Positions 36,074 to 45,596 of a stretch of 62,477 bases of DNA are shown here, in pieces (position 1 is the first letter of the stretch; each line of letters starts with the position of its first letter). Made by a program: the position numbers and the translations under genes. This DNA comes from an uncultured Muribaculaceae bacterium (lineage in GTDB: Bacteria > Bacteroidota > Bacteroidia > Bacteroidales > Muribaculaceae): the NCBI GenBank assembly GCA_947627615.1, contig CANQWS010000017.1, positions 1 through 62,477 on the forward strand, in the 5' to 3' direction. The notes under the pieces were generated by a model that worked only from the letters and a program-made list of their open reading frames with translations, did no database searches and was not told where the DNA came from.

Positions 36074-36397
36074 TCAATCGTCGTCATCGTCGTGGTGATG
36101 GTGACGGTGCTTGTAATATTTCCTGTAGTTCTTGTAGGTCTCCTTGCGATATTTCTCGTAAGCCTTACGCTGCTTCTTGTAGTACTTGCGGGCCTTCTTG
36201 TCGTAATGACGGTGGTGAGGCCGCGGGCGGTAATGGTGGTGATGGGGTGGAGGCGGCGGAAGGAAATATCCCGGGTAGGAGTTGACTGACATTGAAACAC
36301 CGTCAGTCCCTATTGAGAATGAAAAGCCGGTATCGGCTACTGCTGTCGATGTCGCTCCGAGCAACGCTATGACAAATATCGTAATAAATTTTTTCAT
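36074..36397 (-). CDS. Small secreted His/Tyr/Lys-rich protein
   Basis: A 107-residue protein with a clear signal peptide (FVIALLGATSTAVA). The mature part starts as a short ordinary sequence (GFSFSIGTDGVSMSV), then turns into low complexity: PPPPPHHHHYRPRPHHRHY, a Lys/Tyr-rich helix of KxYxK spacing, and a tail of HRHHHH plus five Asp. Metal binding (zinc, copper or nickel) is plausible from composition but unproven. It converges with hom across the shared hairpin. Confidence 0.75.
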   Translation of the reverse strand: MKKFITIFVIALLGATSTAVADTGFSFSIGTDGVSMSVNSYPGYFLPPPPPHHHHYRPRPHHRHYDKKARKYYKKQRKAYEKYRKETYKNYRKYYKHRHHHHDDDDD

Positions 36398-36561
36398 GAC
36401 CGTAGGTGTTTTAATAGTTATAAATTTAAGATAAGGGATGATTTCTCATCGTATTATAATGACAACCGTTTTGACGAAAGGTTTGACAGAGCAAGTCAAA
36501 AAAGCACCAAACGCACCAAAAAATCCGACATTTTCACCAAATTCACGACCTTTCTGACACT

Positions 36562-36596
36562 CCGGAGCCCCATTTTGCCGTCCGAGGGGAATCCGG
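36562..36596 (-). terminator. Possible terminator of the GNAT/SCP2 gene
   Basis: CCGGAGCCCC (36562-36571) pairs with GGGGAATCCGG (36586-36596) with a small internal bulge, just past the stop of the minus-strand gene. On the minus strand a T-rich tract appears only further on. Confidence 0.4.
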
Positions 36597-36598
36597 CA

Positions 36599-37663
36599 TC
36601 AGTGGAGCATGAGGGATATGTGGGTGCGTTCCGACGGGAATCTCAGCATCTCCCCTGTGGCGCGGGAACTGAACACAATGCGGGTCAGGACTTCAATGGT
36701 CACGTCAAAATCAAGCGACCCGCGATAGCCGTCGTCAATCCGGCACGAGCCTCCGCCCACAATAAAGATGTGATTATTGTCATCAATGAGCGGGTCCGAG
36801 ACTCTGACGGCTGATTTCCATGCCGGATTGGCCGCGGCAAGTACGCCGAGACACATCAGCGGATTGACCAGCCGGCCCATGCCCCGCGGATAGAGATGAC
36901 GCCCCGTGCCGTCGGTCGCCGGCGCGAGCACGGTGAACTGCCGGTCAGGGAATGATTCCCTCAGCGCCCTCAGGGCCGCGGTCCGGGCATCCTCGTCAAT
37001 GCCGAGCAATTCATTGACCTGAACGAAACGGTCGCGGTCAACGGCCCACGCCATGCCGGCCACCGGCACACCCTCGCGCCCCACGGCCACAAACTTCCCG
37101 CCTTTTCTGAAACTGAGGTCGTCCATTATGTTCAGGAAATCACGGTGGGAATGGATAACGCCTCCGGGACGCGCAAGCTCATACCGCTCAAACGAATCAA
37201 ACACCTCCGGCGCATACAGGTCATCGACCGGATGATATTTCTCCACCACCGGAAACGGGTGAAACGAGGTGAAGCACTGACGGTCCGCCAGATAGACGGT
37301 GGAGAAGCCGAAACGGTCAAAATAGCTGTAGAGCCAGTCATGGGCCGGAATCAGGGCACACATCATTGACCCGCGCTCACGCGAAATTTCTATTGCCTGA
37401 CAGACGAGCGAAGTCATGTAGCCCTTTCCGCGGCTGCGCCGGGCCGTTGACGCACCGCACAGATAACTGAGCGGGACACGCTGCCCGGCCATGGTCATGT
37501 CAAACCGGACCATCTGCAGACTGCTTTCAATGCGCCCGTCGTCATTGGTGACCGTCATGACATCCTCATCATGATAGACACGCGAGAAATACATGTCGGC
37601 ATACTCCGGCGAATCGCCGAAACACTCAATCCACAGTCGTCTGATATTATCTTTCTTGCTCAT
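36599..37663 (-). CDS. GNAT N-acetyltransferase (Eis-like architecture)
   Basis: A 354-residue protein with an N-terminal GNAT domain; the acetyl-CoA loop is in STARRSRGKGYMTSLVCQAIE (the R/Q-x-x-G-x-G/A motif reads RRSRGKGY). A second, GNAT-like lobe and a C-terminal SCP2-like domain resemble Eis-type acetyltransferases. The substrate is unknown. An in-frame start 93 nt upstream would run through the terminator hairpin of the next gene, so ATG 37663 (MSKKDNIRR) is preferred. Confidence 0.8.
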   Translation of the reverse strand: MSKKDNIRRLWIECFGDSPEYADMYFSRVYHDEDVMTVTNDDGRIESSLQMVRFDMTMAGQRVPLSYLCGASTARRSRGKGYMTSLVCQAIEISRERGSMMCALIPAHDWLYSYFDRFGFSTVYLADRQCFTSFHPFPVVEKYHPVDDLYAPEVFDSFERYELARPGGVIHSHRDFLNIMDDLSFRKGGKFVAVGREGVPVAGMAWAVDRDRFVQVNELLGIDEDARTAALRALRESFPDRQFTVLAPATDGTGRHLYPRGMGRLVNPLMCLGVLAAANPAWKSAVRVSDPLIDDNNHIFIVGGGSCRIDDGYRGSLDFDVTIEVLTRIVFSSRATGEMLRFPSERTHISLMLH

Positions 37664-37718
37664 GTTATAATAACATCCGGTGACAACCAAGGTTCTCTGA
37701 TGCGGACACAAAACATAG

Positions 37719-37767
37719 CCGGCAGGAAAACGGCCATCCCATAGCGGGGGCTGCATTTTCCTGCCGG
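37719..37767 (-). terminator. Terminator after the sulfatase gene
   Basis: CCGGCAGGAAAA (37719-37730) and TTTTCCTGCCGG (37756-37767) are perfect 12-bp arms, 25 nt downstream of the sulfatase stop on the minus strand. The A/T ends of the arms allow function in both directions. Confidence 0.7.
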
Positions 37768-37791
37768 TTAAAAATTCAGTCAGAAGAGCTG

Positions 37792-39372
37792 TCAGGGCAA
37801 GGCGTCGATAGCTTTCAGGGCGGAGTTGTTGCGGTCTCTGACATCCTTTATTATCATCTCCATCCGCTGCACCACGGCGGGATAGGACTTGGCAACGTTA
37901 TTGCGCTCGCCGGTGTCATCAACCTTGAAGAGCTGCGGTTCCTTGGTCAGACCGGTCTCTATTTCAGTTCCCCAGGGAACTATGGCGGGACCGTCGCTGG
38001 GCACTATGTATTTCCACTCGGGGGTGAGAAGCGACAAGGTATTGTCGTAGGCTTGTTCCATCACCCAGGGACGCGGAGCAAGGCTCTTGCCGAGGAAGCA
38101 GTCAAGACGGTTGTAGCTGTCGGGGGCCGCGCCGCGGGGTATGCGGGCGTCAATCATCGAAGCCAGAGAGGCAAGCAGGTCAATGTGCGATGACAATGCC
38201 TCGTCGACCTGACCGGACTGTGTGTTGCCGGGCCAGCGGACAATGAACGGGACTCTGGTGCCGCCCTCGTAGGCGCTGTACTTTCCGCCGCGCAGTCCGC
38301 CCGTGGGCGAATGGCCGTTGAGCAGTTCCTTGGCTCGGTCCTCGTAGCCGTCGTCGACAACCGGACCGTTGTCACTCGTCAGAATCACAAGTGTGTTGTC
38401 GGACAGGCCGAGACGGTCGAGTTCTTCAAGCACGCGTCCCACCGACCAGTCGAACTGGGCTATTGCATCGCCACGGTGTCCCATATTTGTCTTTCCGCGG
38501 AAACGCTCGTGGGGGAAACGGGGCACATGCACGTCGTTGGTGGCGAAATAGAGGAAGAAAGGCTCGTCGGCATGATTGCGGATGAAACGCACGGCATGCT
38601 CGGTAATTGAATCGGCGATATTCTCGTCTTTCCAGAGCGCCTTGCCTCCACCGCGCATGAATCCTATACGCGAGATGCCGTTGACTATGGACATATCGTG
38701 TCCGTGGCTCGGACGCAGGTTTGTCAGGAGTTCGGGGTTGTCCTTGCCGGTAGGTTCTCCCGGGAAATTTCTGTCATATCTGACTTCAATGGGTGCCGAG
38801 GGGTCATAATTGGCCACTTTGCCGTTCTCGATGAACACGCAGGGTACACGGTCGGCCGTGGCCGCCATGATATAGGAGTAATCGAAGCCGAGATCGCCGA
38901 GCGCAGCGGGCAGCGGGGCGTTCCAGTCCTGCTCGCCGGTCTTGTCTCCGAGACCGAGGTGCCATTTGCCCACGGCGGCGGTGGCATAACCGGCGCTTTT
39001 GAACGCATCGGCCATGGTGTACTGCTCGGGGCGGATTATCATTCCGGCGTTGCCGGGAGCGATTTCCGTATCCTTTCGGCGCCATGCGTATTCGCCGGTC
39101 AGCATGGAGTATCTCGAAGGAGTGCTGGTGGCGGCGGTGGCATGGCAGTTGGTGAACCTCACGCCCTGAGAGGCGAGGGCATCCACATTGGATGTGGTCA
39201 CATTCTTAGCTCCGTAACAGCTCAAATCGCCATAACCGAGGTCATCGGCAAGGATAATCACCACATTGGGCTTCTCCTTAGGTCTTTCGGCTACACCCTG
39301 AGCGGAGGCAGAGGCTACCGCCACGCCGGCCGCTCCGAGCGTCATTGCCTTTAAAGTCAGATTTTTAGGCAT
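37792..39372 (-). CDS. S-type sulfatase (S1 family)
   Basis: A 526-residue exported sulfatase (signal peptide VAVASASAQG). The motif STPSRYSMLTG marks Ser83 as the formylglycine precursor, and metal-binding ILADDLGYGD and LTSDNGPVVDDGYEDR are intact. The substrate is likely a sulfated glycan and cannot be assigned. It is not closely similar to the sulfatase at 14202. It follows glyA by 22 nt, an odd pairing that may be only read-through. Confidence 0.92.
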   Translation of the reverse strand: MPKNLTLKAMTLGAAGVAVASASAQGVAERPKEKPNVVIILADDLGYGDLSCYGAKNVTTSNVDALASQGVRFTNCHATAATSTPSRYSMLTGEYAWRRKDTEIAPGNAGMIIRPEQYTMADAFKSAGYATAAVGKWHLGLGDKTGEQDWNAPLPAALGDLGFDYSYIMAATADRVPCVFIENGKVANYDPSAPIEVRYDRNFPGEPTGKDNPELLTNLRPSHGHDMSIVNGISRIGFMRGGGKALWKDENIADSITEHAVRFIRNHADEPFFLYFATNDVHVPRFPHERFRGKTNMGHRGDAIAQFDWSVGRVLEELDRLGLSDNTLVILTSDNGPVVDDGYEDRAKELLNGHSPTGGLRGGKYSAYEGGTRVPFIVRWPGNTQSGQVDEALSSHIDLLASLASMIDARIPRGAAPDSYNRLDCFLGKSLAPRPWVMEQAYDNTLSLLTPEWKYIVPSDGPAIVPWGTEIETGLTKEPQLFKVDDTGERNNVAKSYPAVVQRMEMIIKDVRDRNNSALKAIDALP

Positions 39373-39394
39373 AGATTTATATAGATTTATATTG

Positions 39395-40675
39395 TTAGTA
39401 TGCGAACATGGGGTAGGCCTCCATGATGGAGTTGACCTTGGCCTTCACGCTTGCTATCACGGAGGCGTCCTCCGGCGATGACAGCACAGTGTCAATCAGG
39501 TCCACGATAACCTCCATGAGGCTCTCGTTGGCGCCGCGTGTGGTGATGGCGGGAGTGCCGAGGCGTATACCCGAGGTCTGGAACGGCGAGCGGGAATCAA
39601 ACGGAACCATGTTCTTGTTGGCGGTTATGTCTGACTCCACGAGAACGCGTTCGGCCACCTTACCGGTGAGTTCGGGGAATTTTGTGCGGAGGTCAATCAG
39701 GAGGCAGTGGTTGTCAGTGCCGTCCGAAATCACCTTGTAGCCGCGTTCCATCATGGCCTTTGCCATAACGGCGGCATTTTTCTTGACCTGCATCTGATAC
39801 TCGCGGAACGCGGGCTGGAGTGCCTCGTGGAAAGCCACAGCCTTGGCGGCGATCACATGCTCGAGCGGACCGCCCTGTACGCCGGGGAACACCGCAGAGT
39901 TGAGAAGAGCCGACATCATGCGCACTTCACCTTTGGGAGTGGTTTTGCCCCAGGGGTTGGGGAAATCCTTGCCCATCAGGATGATACCGCCACGCGGGCC
40001 GCGGAGGGTCTTGTGGGTGGTCGAAGTCACGATGTGGGCGTATTTCACGGGGTTATCGAGCAGGCCGGCAGCAATCAGACCGGCGGGGTGAGCCATGTCG
40101 ACCATGAAGATGGCACCAATCTCGTCAGCCAGACGACGCATGCGGGCATAGTCCCATTCACGGGAATAGGCGCTCGCGCCACCTATGATGAGGCGGGGAC
40201 GCTCGCGGCGGGCCACTTCCTCCATCTGCTCGTAGTCAACCAGTCCGGTTTCGGCATCCACGTTGTACTCCAGAGCCTGGAACATCAGTCCGGAGAAATT
40301 GACGGGGCTTCCGTGTGACAGATGTCCGCCATGTGACAGGTTGAGTCCGAGGAATTTATCGCCGGGGTTCAGGCAAGCCATGAACACGGCCATATTGGCC
40401 TGGGCGCCCGAATGGGGCTGCACATTGGCATATTCGGCGTTGAAAAGTTTCTTAACACGGTCTATGGCAAGCTGCTCAACCTGGTCAACCACCTGGCAAC
40501 CGCCATAGTAGCGATGGCCGGGATAGCCCTCGGCATATTTGTTGGTCAGGCAGGAGCCCATGGCACGCATCACGTCATCGCTAACGAAGTTCTCGGAAGC
40601 AATCAGTTCGATGCCTTTTTTCTGGCGCTGATACTCTTTGTCAATCAGTTGGAAGATTTCATTGTCATGTTGCAT
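39395..40675 (-). CDS. glyA: Serine hydroxymethyltransferase
   Basis: PLP enzyme interconverting serine and glycine while loading one-carbon units on tetrahydrofolate. The 426-residue product has the signature [16 protein letters not shown] with the PLP Lys, plus [16 protein letters not shown] and [15 protein letters not shown]. It lies 25 nt after the flavin reductase gene on the same strand. Confidence 0.97.
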   Translation of the reverse strand: MQHDNEIFQLIDKEYQRQKKGIELIASENFVSDDVMRAMGSCLTNKYAEGYPGHRYYGGCQVVDQVEQLAIDRVKKLFNAEYANVQPHSGAQANMAVFMACLNPGDKFLGLNLSHGGHLSHGSPVNFSGLMFQALEYNVDAETGLVDYEQMEEVARRERPRLIIGGASAYSREWDYARMRRLADEIGAIFMVDMAHPAGLIAAGLLDNPVKYAHIVTSTTHKTLRGPRGGIILMGKDFPNPWGKTTPKGEVRMMSALLNSAVFPGVQGGPLEHVIAAKAVAFHEALQPAFREYQMQVKKNAAVMAKAMMERGYKVISDGTDNHCLLIDLRTKFPELTGKVAERVLVESDITANKNMVPFDSRSPFQTSGIRLGTPAITTRGANESLMEVIVDLIDTVLSSPEDASVIASVKAKVNSIMEAYPMFAY

Positions 40676-40700
40676 AGCGTAATACCTTAGAATTGTTATT

Positions 40701-41282
40701 TTATTTTGGATTGTTTGATTTCTTTTTCTTCATCACGGTCCAGCCGAAACGCCCCAGAGCGTCGCCATGACCGAAATACTGACCGTGGGCATAGTTCAGG
40801 AGTCCGGCACGGTCAAGCCTGAAAGCTCCGGTTTCGGGGTCCAGAAGGGCCTCGTCGGCCAGGACATTGACAACTTCGGCAAGAAACATGTCGTGGCTGC
40901 CGAGCTTCAGAATCCGCTTCACCCGGCATTCGATGCTGACAGGCGATTCCGCCACGGACGGGCAGCATACGGCCACTCCCGGTTCAGGAGTCAGGCCTGT
41001 TTCGGCCCATTTGTCGTAGTCACGCCCCGAACGCACTCCGCACCAGTCCGTGGCTCCAGCCATGGCCTCGGTGGTCAGGTTTATGGTGAATTCCATATTG
41101 TCACGCACCAGCGGATAGGAATAGCGTTCAGGTCTCAGCGAAATGTAGCACATTGCCGGATCCGTGCACACGGTCCCGGTCCAGGCTACGGTTATGAGAT
41201 TGGAACGCTCGGAATTTCCACAGCTCACCAATACCGCCGGCAGCGGATAGATCATGGTTCCCGGTTTCCACTGTTGCTTCAT
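40701..41282 (-). CDS. Flavin reductase family protein
   Basis: A 193-residue FMN-binding split-barrel protein of the flavin reductase/DIM6 family. Typical stretches are [20 protein letters not shown] and NMEFTINL near the FMN site. Partner unknown; Bacteroidetes often carry several. It lies between pyrI (40 nt) and glyA (25 nt). Confidence 0.88.
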   Translation of the reverse strand: MKQQWKPGTMIYPLPAVLVSCGNSERSNLITVAWTGTVCTDPAMCYISLRPERYSYPLVRDNMEFTINLTTEAMAGATDWCGVRSGRDYDKWAETGLTPEPGVAVCCPSVAESPVSIECRVKRILKLGSHDMFLAEVVNVLADEALLDPETGAFRLDRAGLLNYAHGQYFGHGDALGRFGWTVMKKKKSNNPK

Positions 41283-41322
41283 TGCTCTCGGAGATGACTG
41301 GAAAGGGGTCTGTAAAAAACAA

Positions 41323-41784
41323 TCAGTCGATTATGGCGTCACCGGCTTTCACCGTGTGGCCGCAATAATGGCAGCGGATGGTCACATTGTCACGGTCGGT
41401 CACCCAGAAACGGGTGCGCATAGGCTCATTGTTGGTGATGCACTTGGGGTTGCCGCAGCGCACTATGCCCACTATCTCGTCAGGCAGAGCAACGGGACGC
41501 TTCTCCACCACCTCATAGTCACGGATTATGTTGATTTTAGCGTGAGGTGCAATGAGGGCTATTCTGTTGAGCACATCCTCGGGAAATTCCACATCGGCCA
41601 CCTTGATGATTCCTTTGGTGCCGAGATGCCGGCTCGAAAGGTTATTGCCGATGGTGACGTTGTTGGTCATCTTTTCAATGCCCAGTATGCGCACTGCCTG
41701 GAAAAGGGCACCGCAGGGCACGCGGTCAATCACTGTACCGTTGCGGAGAGCCGCCACGGCGAGTTCCTTCTTGTTCTGTGTCAT
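41323..41784 (-). CDS. pyrI: Aspartate carbamoyltransferase regulatory chain
   Basis: The 153-residue regulatory subunit that binds nucleotides and holds the ATCase dodecamer together. The N-terminal allosteric half is followed by the zinc domain with C-x4-C (CGNPKC) and C-x2-C (CHYCG). It overlaps pyrB by ATGA, giving translational coupling in a fixed ratio. Confidence 0.96.
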   Translation of the reverse strand: MTQNKKELAVAALRNGTVIDRVPCGALFQAVRILGIEKMTNNVTIGNNLSSRHLGTKGIIKVADVEFPEDVLNRIALIAPHAKINIIRDYEVVEKRPVALPDEIVGIVRCGNPKCITNNEPMRTRFWVTDRDNVTIRCHYCGHTVKAGDAIID

Positions 41785-42713
41785 GATTCAGCCTCCTTGT
41801 AAATATCTATGCCGAGGGCCTTGCAGATAATGGCCTGGCGTGCGAAAAGTCCGTTACGTGCCTGTTCGAAATAATAAGCCTTGGGGTTGTCATCGACATC
41901 CCGGTCAATCTCGTTGACGCGGGGCAGCGGATGAAGCACCCTCAGATTGGGTTTGGTGTCCTCAAGCATGTCATTGCGCAGAGTATAGAGGTTCTTGACG
42001 CGCTCGTACTCCATGATGTCAGAGAACCGCTCGCGCTGCACGCGAGTCATGTAAAGGATATCGGTATCGGCAAGCACTTCGGCGTCGAACTCGGTATGTT
42101 CGGTGTAACGTATGCCGTTGGCGTCGCAGAAATCGCGGTATTCCTTAGGCATTCTCAACTCGTCACATGCCACAAAGCGGAATGTGGGGTTGAAATATCT
42201 CAGAGCCATAAGCAGGGAGTGGACCGTGCGGCCGTATTTGAGGTCCCCGACCATGGTGATGGTGAGGTTTTCGAGCGTTCCCTGAGTCTTGTAGATCGAG
42301 TAGAGGTCAAGCATGGTCTGCGAGGGATGCTGATTGGCTCCGTCGCCGGCATTTATCACCGGAGTCTCGGTGACTTCCGTGGCATAGCGCGCGGCGCCCT
42401 CGAGATAGTGGCGCATGATTATCAGGTCCACATAGTTGCTGACCATTTTGATGGTATCCTTGAGGGTCTCGCCCTTGGAAGAACTTGTGGTTGAAGCATC
42501 CGAGAAACCGATTATTCGGCCACCGAGACGGTTCACTGCGGTTTCAAAACTGAGACGGGTGCGGGTAGAGGGTTCAAAAAAAAGAGTCGCCACAACCTTT
42601 CCGTCCAGGATTTTATGGTTGGGGTGCTCTTCAAAAAAACGTGCCCGCTCGATAAGGTCGAGAATCTCGTCGCGCGAGATGTCGTCGATTGAAACGAGGC
42701 TGTTGGTATTCAT
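41781..42713 (-). CDS. pyrB: Aspartate carbamoyltransferase catalytic chain
   Basis: Catalyses the committed step of pyrimidine synthesis from carbamoyl phosphate and aspartate. The 310-residue product has the carbamoyl phosphate site [13 protein letters not shown] and the [10 protein letters not shown] loop. The -7 box TAAATTTG lies on the minus strand (complement of 42742-42749), about 29 nt upstream. Operon order pyrB-pyrI is standard. carB, in the same pathway, lies separately at 52009. Confidence 0.97.
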   Translation of the reverse strand: MNTNSLVSIDDISRDEILDLIERARFFEEHPNHKILDGKVVATLFFEPSTRTRLSFETAVNRLGGRIIGFSDASTTSSSKGETLKDTIKMVSNYVDLIIMRHYLEGAARYATEVTETPVINAGDGANQHPSQTMLDLYSIYKTQGTLENLTITMVGDLKYGRTVHSLLMALRYFNPTFRFVACDELRMPKEYRDFCDANGIRYTEHTEFDAEVLADTDILYMTRVQRERFSDIMEYERVKNLYTLRNDMLEDTKPNLRVLHPLPRVNEIDRDVDDNPKAYYFEQARNGLFARQAIICKALGIDIYKEAES

Positions 42714-42833
42714 AACTCTTACCGTGTAATGATTGTGTCGGCAAATTTACGCAAAAATCATGAGACTTCAGCCGCTGCGGCAATAAAAAATCAGGCCCTG
42801 ACCGAGGTTATTGCCAGATTGGCATTTTTTTGT

Positions 42834-42841
42834 TAGTTTTG
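42834..42841 (+). promoter_or_regulatory. -7 box of the MptE-like gene
   Basis: TAGTTTTG, with TTG at 42811-42813 exactly 20 nt upstream. The box ends 10 nt before the ATG, so the leader is only a few nucleotides. It is divergent from the pyrB promoter. Confidence 0.6.
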
Positions 42842-42851
42842 CATCCGTAAT

Positions 42852-43694
42852 ATGGCAGCAGCAGATTCTACATCAAGCTTTTTCAGCCGGTTGGGCTCTT
42901 CACTCAAGAGTCTGGTCAAGATGGCCTTGCAGTCACGCCGGCCCACCGTGCGTCCCGTCGCCGCCCCCGGCGAGCGGCTGATAATTATGGGCAACGGCCC
43001 GTCGCTTGCCGACACCATTCGCGATTGTCAGGAATCGCTGGCCGGGAACCGGCTGCTGGCCGTCAATTTCGCAGCCAATGCCGATGAGTTCTACCGTCTC
43101 CGGCCTGACTACTTCGTGATGGTTGACTCGGGACTGTTCACTCTGCTTGACCATCCCAACATAAAGCTGCTCTGGAACAATCTTGCAACCCGCATAGACT
43201 GGCCCATGACGCTGCTTGTGCCCGTCAAAGCAAAGATTCCGGTGACTCTTCCGGCCAACATCGGCGTGCAGCGGTTCAATCCGGTTGGCGTGGAGGGTTT
43301 CGCATGGCTCGAGAATCTGGCCTACAGATCCGGCGCCGGTATGCCGAGGCCCCGCAATGTGCTCATTCCGTCGATAATGCTCGGAATGATGCTGGGATAC
43401 AAGGAAATCTACCTGACAGGCGCCGACCACGGTTGGACAAAAACGCTTGACGTGACCGACGACAATCTGGTGGTCAGCATTCAGCCGCATTTCTACAAGG
43501 ACAATGAAGCCGAGGCCCAGCGCGTTGCCTCCGTCTACAAGGACATACGCCTGCATCAGCTCATGTACAGTTTCTATGTGGCCTTCCGCTCCTACTTCAC
43601 CGTGCGCCGCTACGCCGAATATCGTGGAGTCAGAATCTTCAACTCCACCCCCGGCAGCTTCATCGATGCCTTCGAGCGGCGTCCGCTCCCTTGA
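42852..43694 (+). CDS. MptE-like/DUF115 domain protein
   Basis: A 280-residue cytosolic protein with the conserved LIIMGNGPSLADTI nucleotide-site-like loop and YLTGADHGW. These match the MptE-like Rossmann domain (DUF115), found in glycan-biosynthesis and flagellin-glycosylation proteins as well as archaeal pterin kinases. A role in surface polysaccharide synthesis is likely but inferred. No adjacent glycan genes support it here. Confidence 0.75.
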   Translation: MAAADSTSSFFSRLGSSLKSLVKMALQSRRPTVRPVAAPGERLIIMGNGPSLADTIRDCQESLAGNRLLAVNFAANADEFYRLRPDYFVMVDSGLFTLLDHPNIKLLWNNLATRIDWPMTLLVPVKAKIPVTLPANIGVQRFNPVGVEGFAWLENLAYRSGAGMPRPRNVLIPSIMLGMMLGYKEIYLTGADHGWTKTLDVTDDNLVVSIQPHFYKDNEAEAQRVASVYKDIRLHQLMYSFYVAFRSYFTVRRYAEYRGVRIFNSTPGSFIDAFERRPLP

Positions 43695-43736
43695 CCATCA
43701 CAACATCTTCACATCTCCATCAATAAGCCCACACTC

Positions 43737-44303
43737 ATGTCAGAAAAATCCCTCATATCCGGAACCCGCCGGCTCTGTCTGCTCTTATTGCTGTCTGCGG
43801 TCATGACCGCTGTGGCCGACGACCGTAAGCTTTTCTATCTCAAAGGTCCGGTCAAAACGGCCACATTCGATGCCGTCATCTCTTTCCAGTCATTTCCCGC
43901 GAACGAACCTGTCACCCGCTCATTTTCAGAAGACGGCACCTTGCTGCCTAACGACGAACTGGGAGAGATGACCGTGACACGCGAAGAGGATTCCGTCACT
44001 TTCAGATATGAATCATGGAAAGGAAACCACCAGGAGACCTTTCGTATCACACCTGAAGGTTATCTTAGGGGATTCACAGGCAAGTCCGAGGACCTCGAGT
44101 ACGAATACACCCTGTCAACGGGAAACGGCGACCTTGACCTTGAGACCATCATCGTGACCTCGCCGACGGGAAACAAGACCTACTCCGCGGCCGTCTACAA
44201 GGTAATCGAACGCGACAAATACGGCAACTGGACGCGCCGGACGGCAAAGATCAACAGATCCTACATCAGGGAAGAGACCTGCAAAATCACCTATTACGAG
44301 TGA
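43737..44303 (+). CDS. Secreted protein with an RHS/YD-like tail
   Basis: A 188-residue product with a signal peptide (LLLLLSAVMTAVA). The end (VIERDKYGNWTRRTAK and KITYYE) resembles single YD-type beta strands seen in Bacteroidetes exported proteins. No function known. It follows the MptE-like gene by 42 nt. Confidence 0.65.
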   Translation: MSEKSLISGTRRLCLLLLLSAVMTAVADDRKLFYLKGPVKTATFDAVISFQSFPANEPVTRSFSEDGTLLPNDELGEMTVTREEDSVTFRYESWKGNHQETFRITPEGYLRGFTGKSEDLEYEYTLSTGNGDLDLETIIVTSPTGNKTYSAAVYKVIERDKYGNWTRRTAKINRSYIREETCKITYYE

Positions 44304-44406
44304 CCTGCCCTTCAGAATCGGTCCTCTGAGCAACCGCACCTCACGAAAAAAGGCAGTTCCATTTAATTTAAATGGCCCTTACAATCTTATTGTCGTCAAT
44401 TATGCG

Positions 44407-44414
44407 TAACTTTG
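44407..44414 (+). promoter_or_regulatory. -7 box of the DUF3791-DUF3990 module
   Basis: TAACTTTG fits TAnnTTTG and gives a leader of about 90 nt before the ATG at 44512. The 44304-44511 gap holds nothing else that I can support. Confidence 0.5.
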
Positions 44415-44511
44415 CGTTATCCTGCACTTGAATGAACAATAATTCAGTCAATGCGGATAAAGATTAATCAGACAATCCGGCAGAGTACACCAACTTATAA
44501 CATTCAACTCC

Positions 44512-44763
44512 ATGGAAACCTGGAACCAACTTTCAGATACTGAAATCAAAATGGGATTCGTTGCCTCATGCATAGAGAGCGCTGCAGAACGTATCGGTTG
44601 CCGATATGAGGAAATGCTTGACAGGATGGAGGCAGTTGGATTGATTGACAATTATATATATCCCCATTACGACGCCCTTCACACTGAAGACAGAATCAAT
44701 CTGACCGACAACATAATCGAAACACTTAACCGCTGGGAATCAAACAAAACACGTAAGGCATGA
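44512..44763 (+). CDS. DUF3791 family small protein
   Basis: An 83-residue protein with the DUF3791 pattern: FVASCIESAAERIGCRYEEM followed by DNYIYPHYDALHTEDR and a C-terminal helix. Members are usually found beside DUF3990 genes. By genetic linkage it could be an antitoxin or partner. It overlaps the DUF3990 gene by ATGA. Confidence 0.75.
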   Translation: METWNQLSDTEIKMGFVASCIESAAERIGCRYEEMLDRMEAVGLIDNYIYPHYDALHTEDRINLTDNIIETLNRWESNKTRKA

Positions 44764-45260
44764 AGGATAAGATAGAAATATACCATGCGTCTACGGAAAC
44801 AATCATGAAGCCATTATGCGGCATAGGACGTAAGAACCTTGACTTCGGCCCAGGGTTCTATATGACCGATGTCTACGATCAGGCTGTGATGTGGGCTACC
44901 CGTCGCGCATCCGAACGACAGTTGCCTGCAATACTTAATGTATACCTGCTTGACCGCGACAAAATGTTTAAGGAAGCTCGCATCAAGGTTTTTGAAGACT
45001 ATGATAAAGAATGGCTCAACTTCATTGTATCGTGCAGAAAGGGCGAGCACGTGTGGGAAGAGTATGACTATATTGAAGGCGGAGTGGCAAACGATCGCGT
45101 GATTGACACCGTCAATCTATATATCAACGGCCTGATATCAGAAGAAGGAGCCATCAGACGATTACGTTATCTCAGACCGAACAACCAGATTTGTATCCTG
45201 AATCAGGACATACTTGACAGATATCTTGAGTTTAATGAATCAATTAAATTGTCAGACTGA
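44760..45260 (+). CDS. DUF3990 protein (ADP-ribosyltransferase-like)
   Basis: A 166-residue protein with the DUF3990 hallmark IYHASTETIMKPLC followed by NLDFGPGFYMTDVYDQAVMWA, resembling the first strand and the GFY motif of diphtheria-type ADP-ribosyltransferase folds. A catalytic Glu cannot be assigned with confidence by eye. The compact three-gene arrangement, with DUF3791 proteins on both sides, is suggestive of a toxin and its partners, but toxicity is inferred. It shares its last base with the next start. Confidence 0.75.
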   Translation: MKDKIEIYHASTETIMKPLCGIGRKNLDFGPGFYMTDVYDQAVMWATRRASERQLPAILNVYLLDRDKMFKEARIKVFEDYDKEWLNFIVSCRKGEHVWEEYDYIEGGVANDRVIDTVNLYINGLISEEGAIRRLRYLRPNNQICILNQDILDRYLEFNESIKLSD

Positions 45261-45517
45261 TGGATAATTACAGCAAGGAAGTACTGGATATACTCAGATG
45301 GAGCCGAATGGGAGTCATTGCCTGCCGCATTGCAGAACTGCTCGGCATTTCTCCGCTTCAGGCTCTTAAGAATTTCTATCGCAGCGCCACATGCCGACGG
45401 TTTCAGGACCGCAGCACAGGGCTGTACGTCCAAAGTGACTACTACATCGCCGATGACTACATTCTGGAACTCCAGAACATGGAGCTAAAAAAAGAACACG
45501 GCAACCGCCTCGATTAA
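45260..45517 (+). CDS. Second DUF3791-like small protein
   Basis: An 85-residue protein that starts on the last base of the DUF3990 gene. ACRIAELLGISPLQALKNFY and LYVQSDYYIADDYILELQ match a DUF3791-like subgroup different from the copy at 44512. A terminator follows after 10 nt, closing the three-gene unit. Confidence 0.7.
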   Translation: MDNYSKEVLDILRWSRMGVIACRIAELLGISPLQALKNFYRSATCRRFQDRSTGLYVQSDYYIADDYILELQNMELKKEHGNRLD

Positions 45518-45527
45518 GGCGCCGGCA

Positions 45528-45554
45528 AAATCGTCCGCAGGTTGCGGACGATTT
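45528..45554. terminator. Terminator after the DUF3990 module
   Basis: AAATCGTCCGCA (45528-45539) and TGCGGACGATTT (45543-45554) form a perfect 12-bp stem with a GGT loop. Its A/T flanks suit both strands, so it can also terminate the convergent pseudogene. Confidence 0.8.
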
Positions 45555-45596
45555 CAGACATACAAATTTTCTACAGGATGTAGATAGCTTACATTT

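Noticed and set aside
44451-44541. A small ORF (MRIKINQTIRQSTP...) before the DUF3791 gene
   Set aside because: It overlaps the DUF3791 start, has no recognisable composition, and the promoter position fits the downstream gene equally well.
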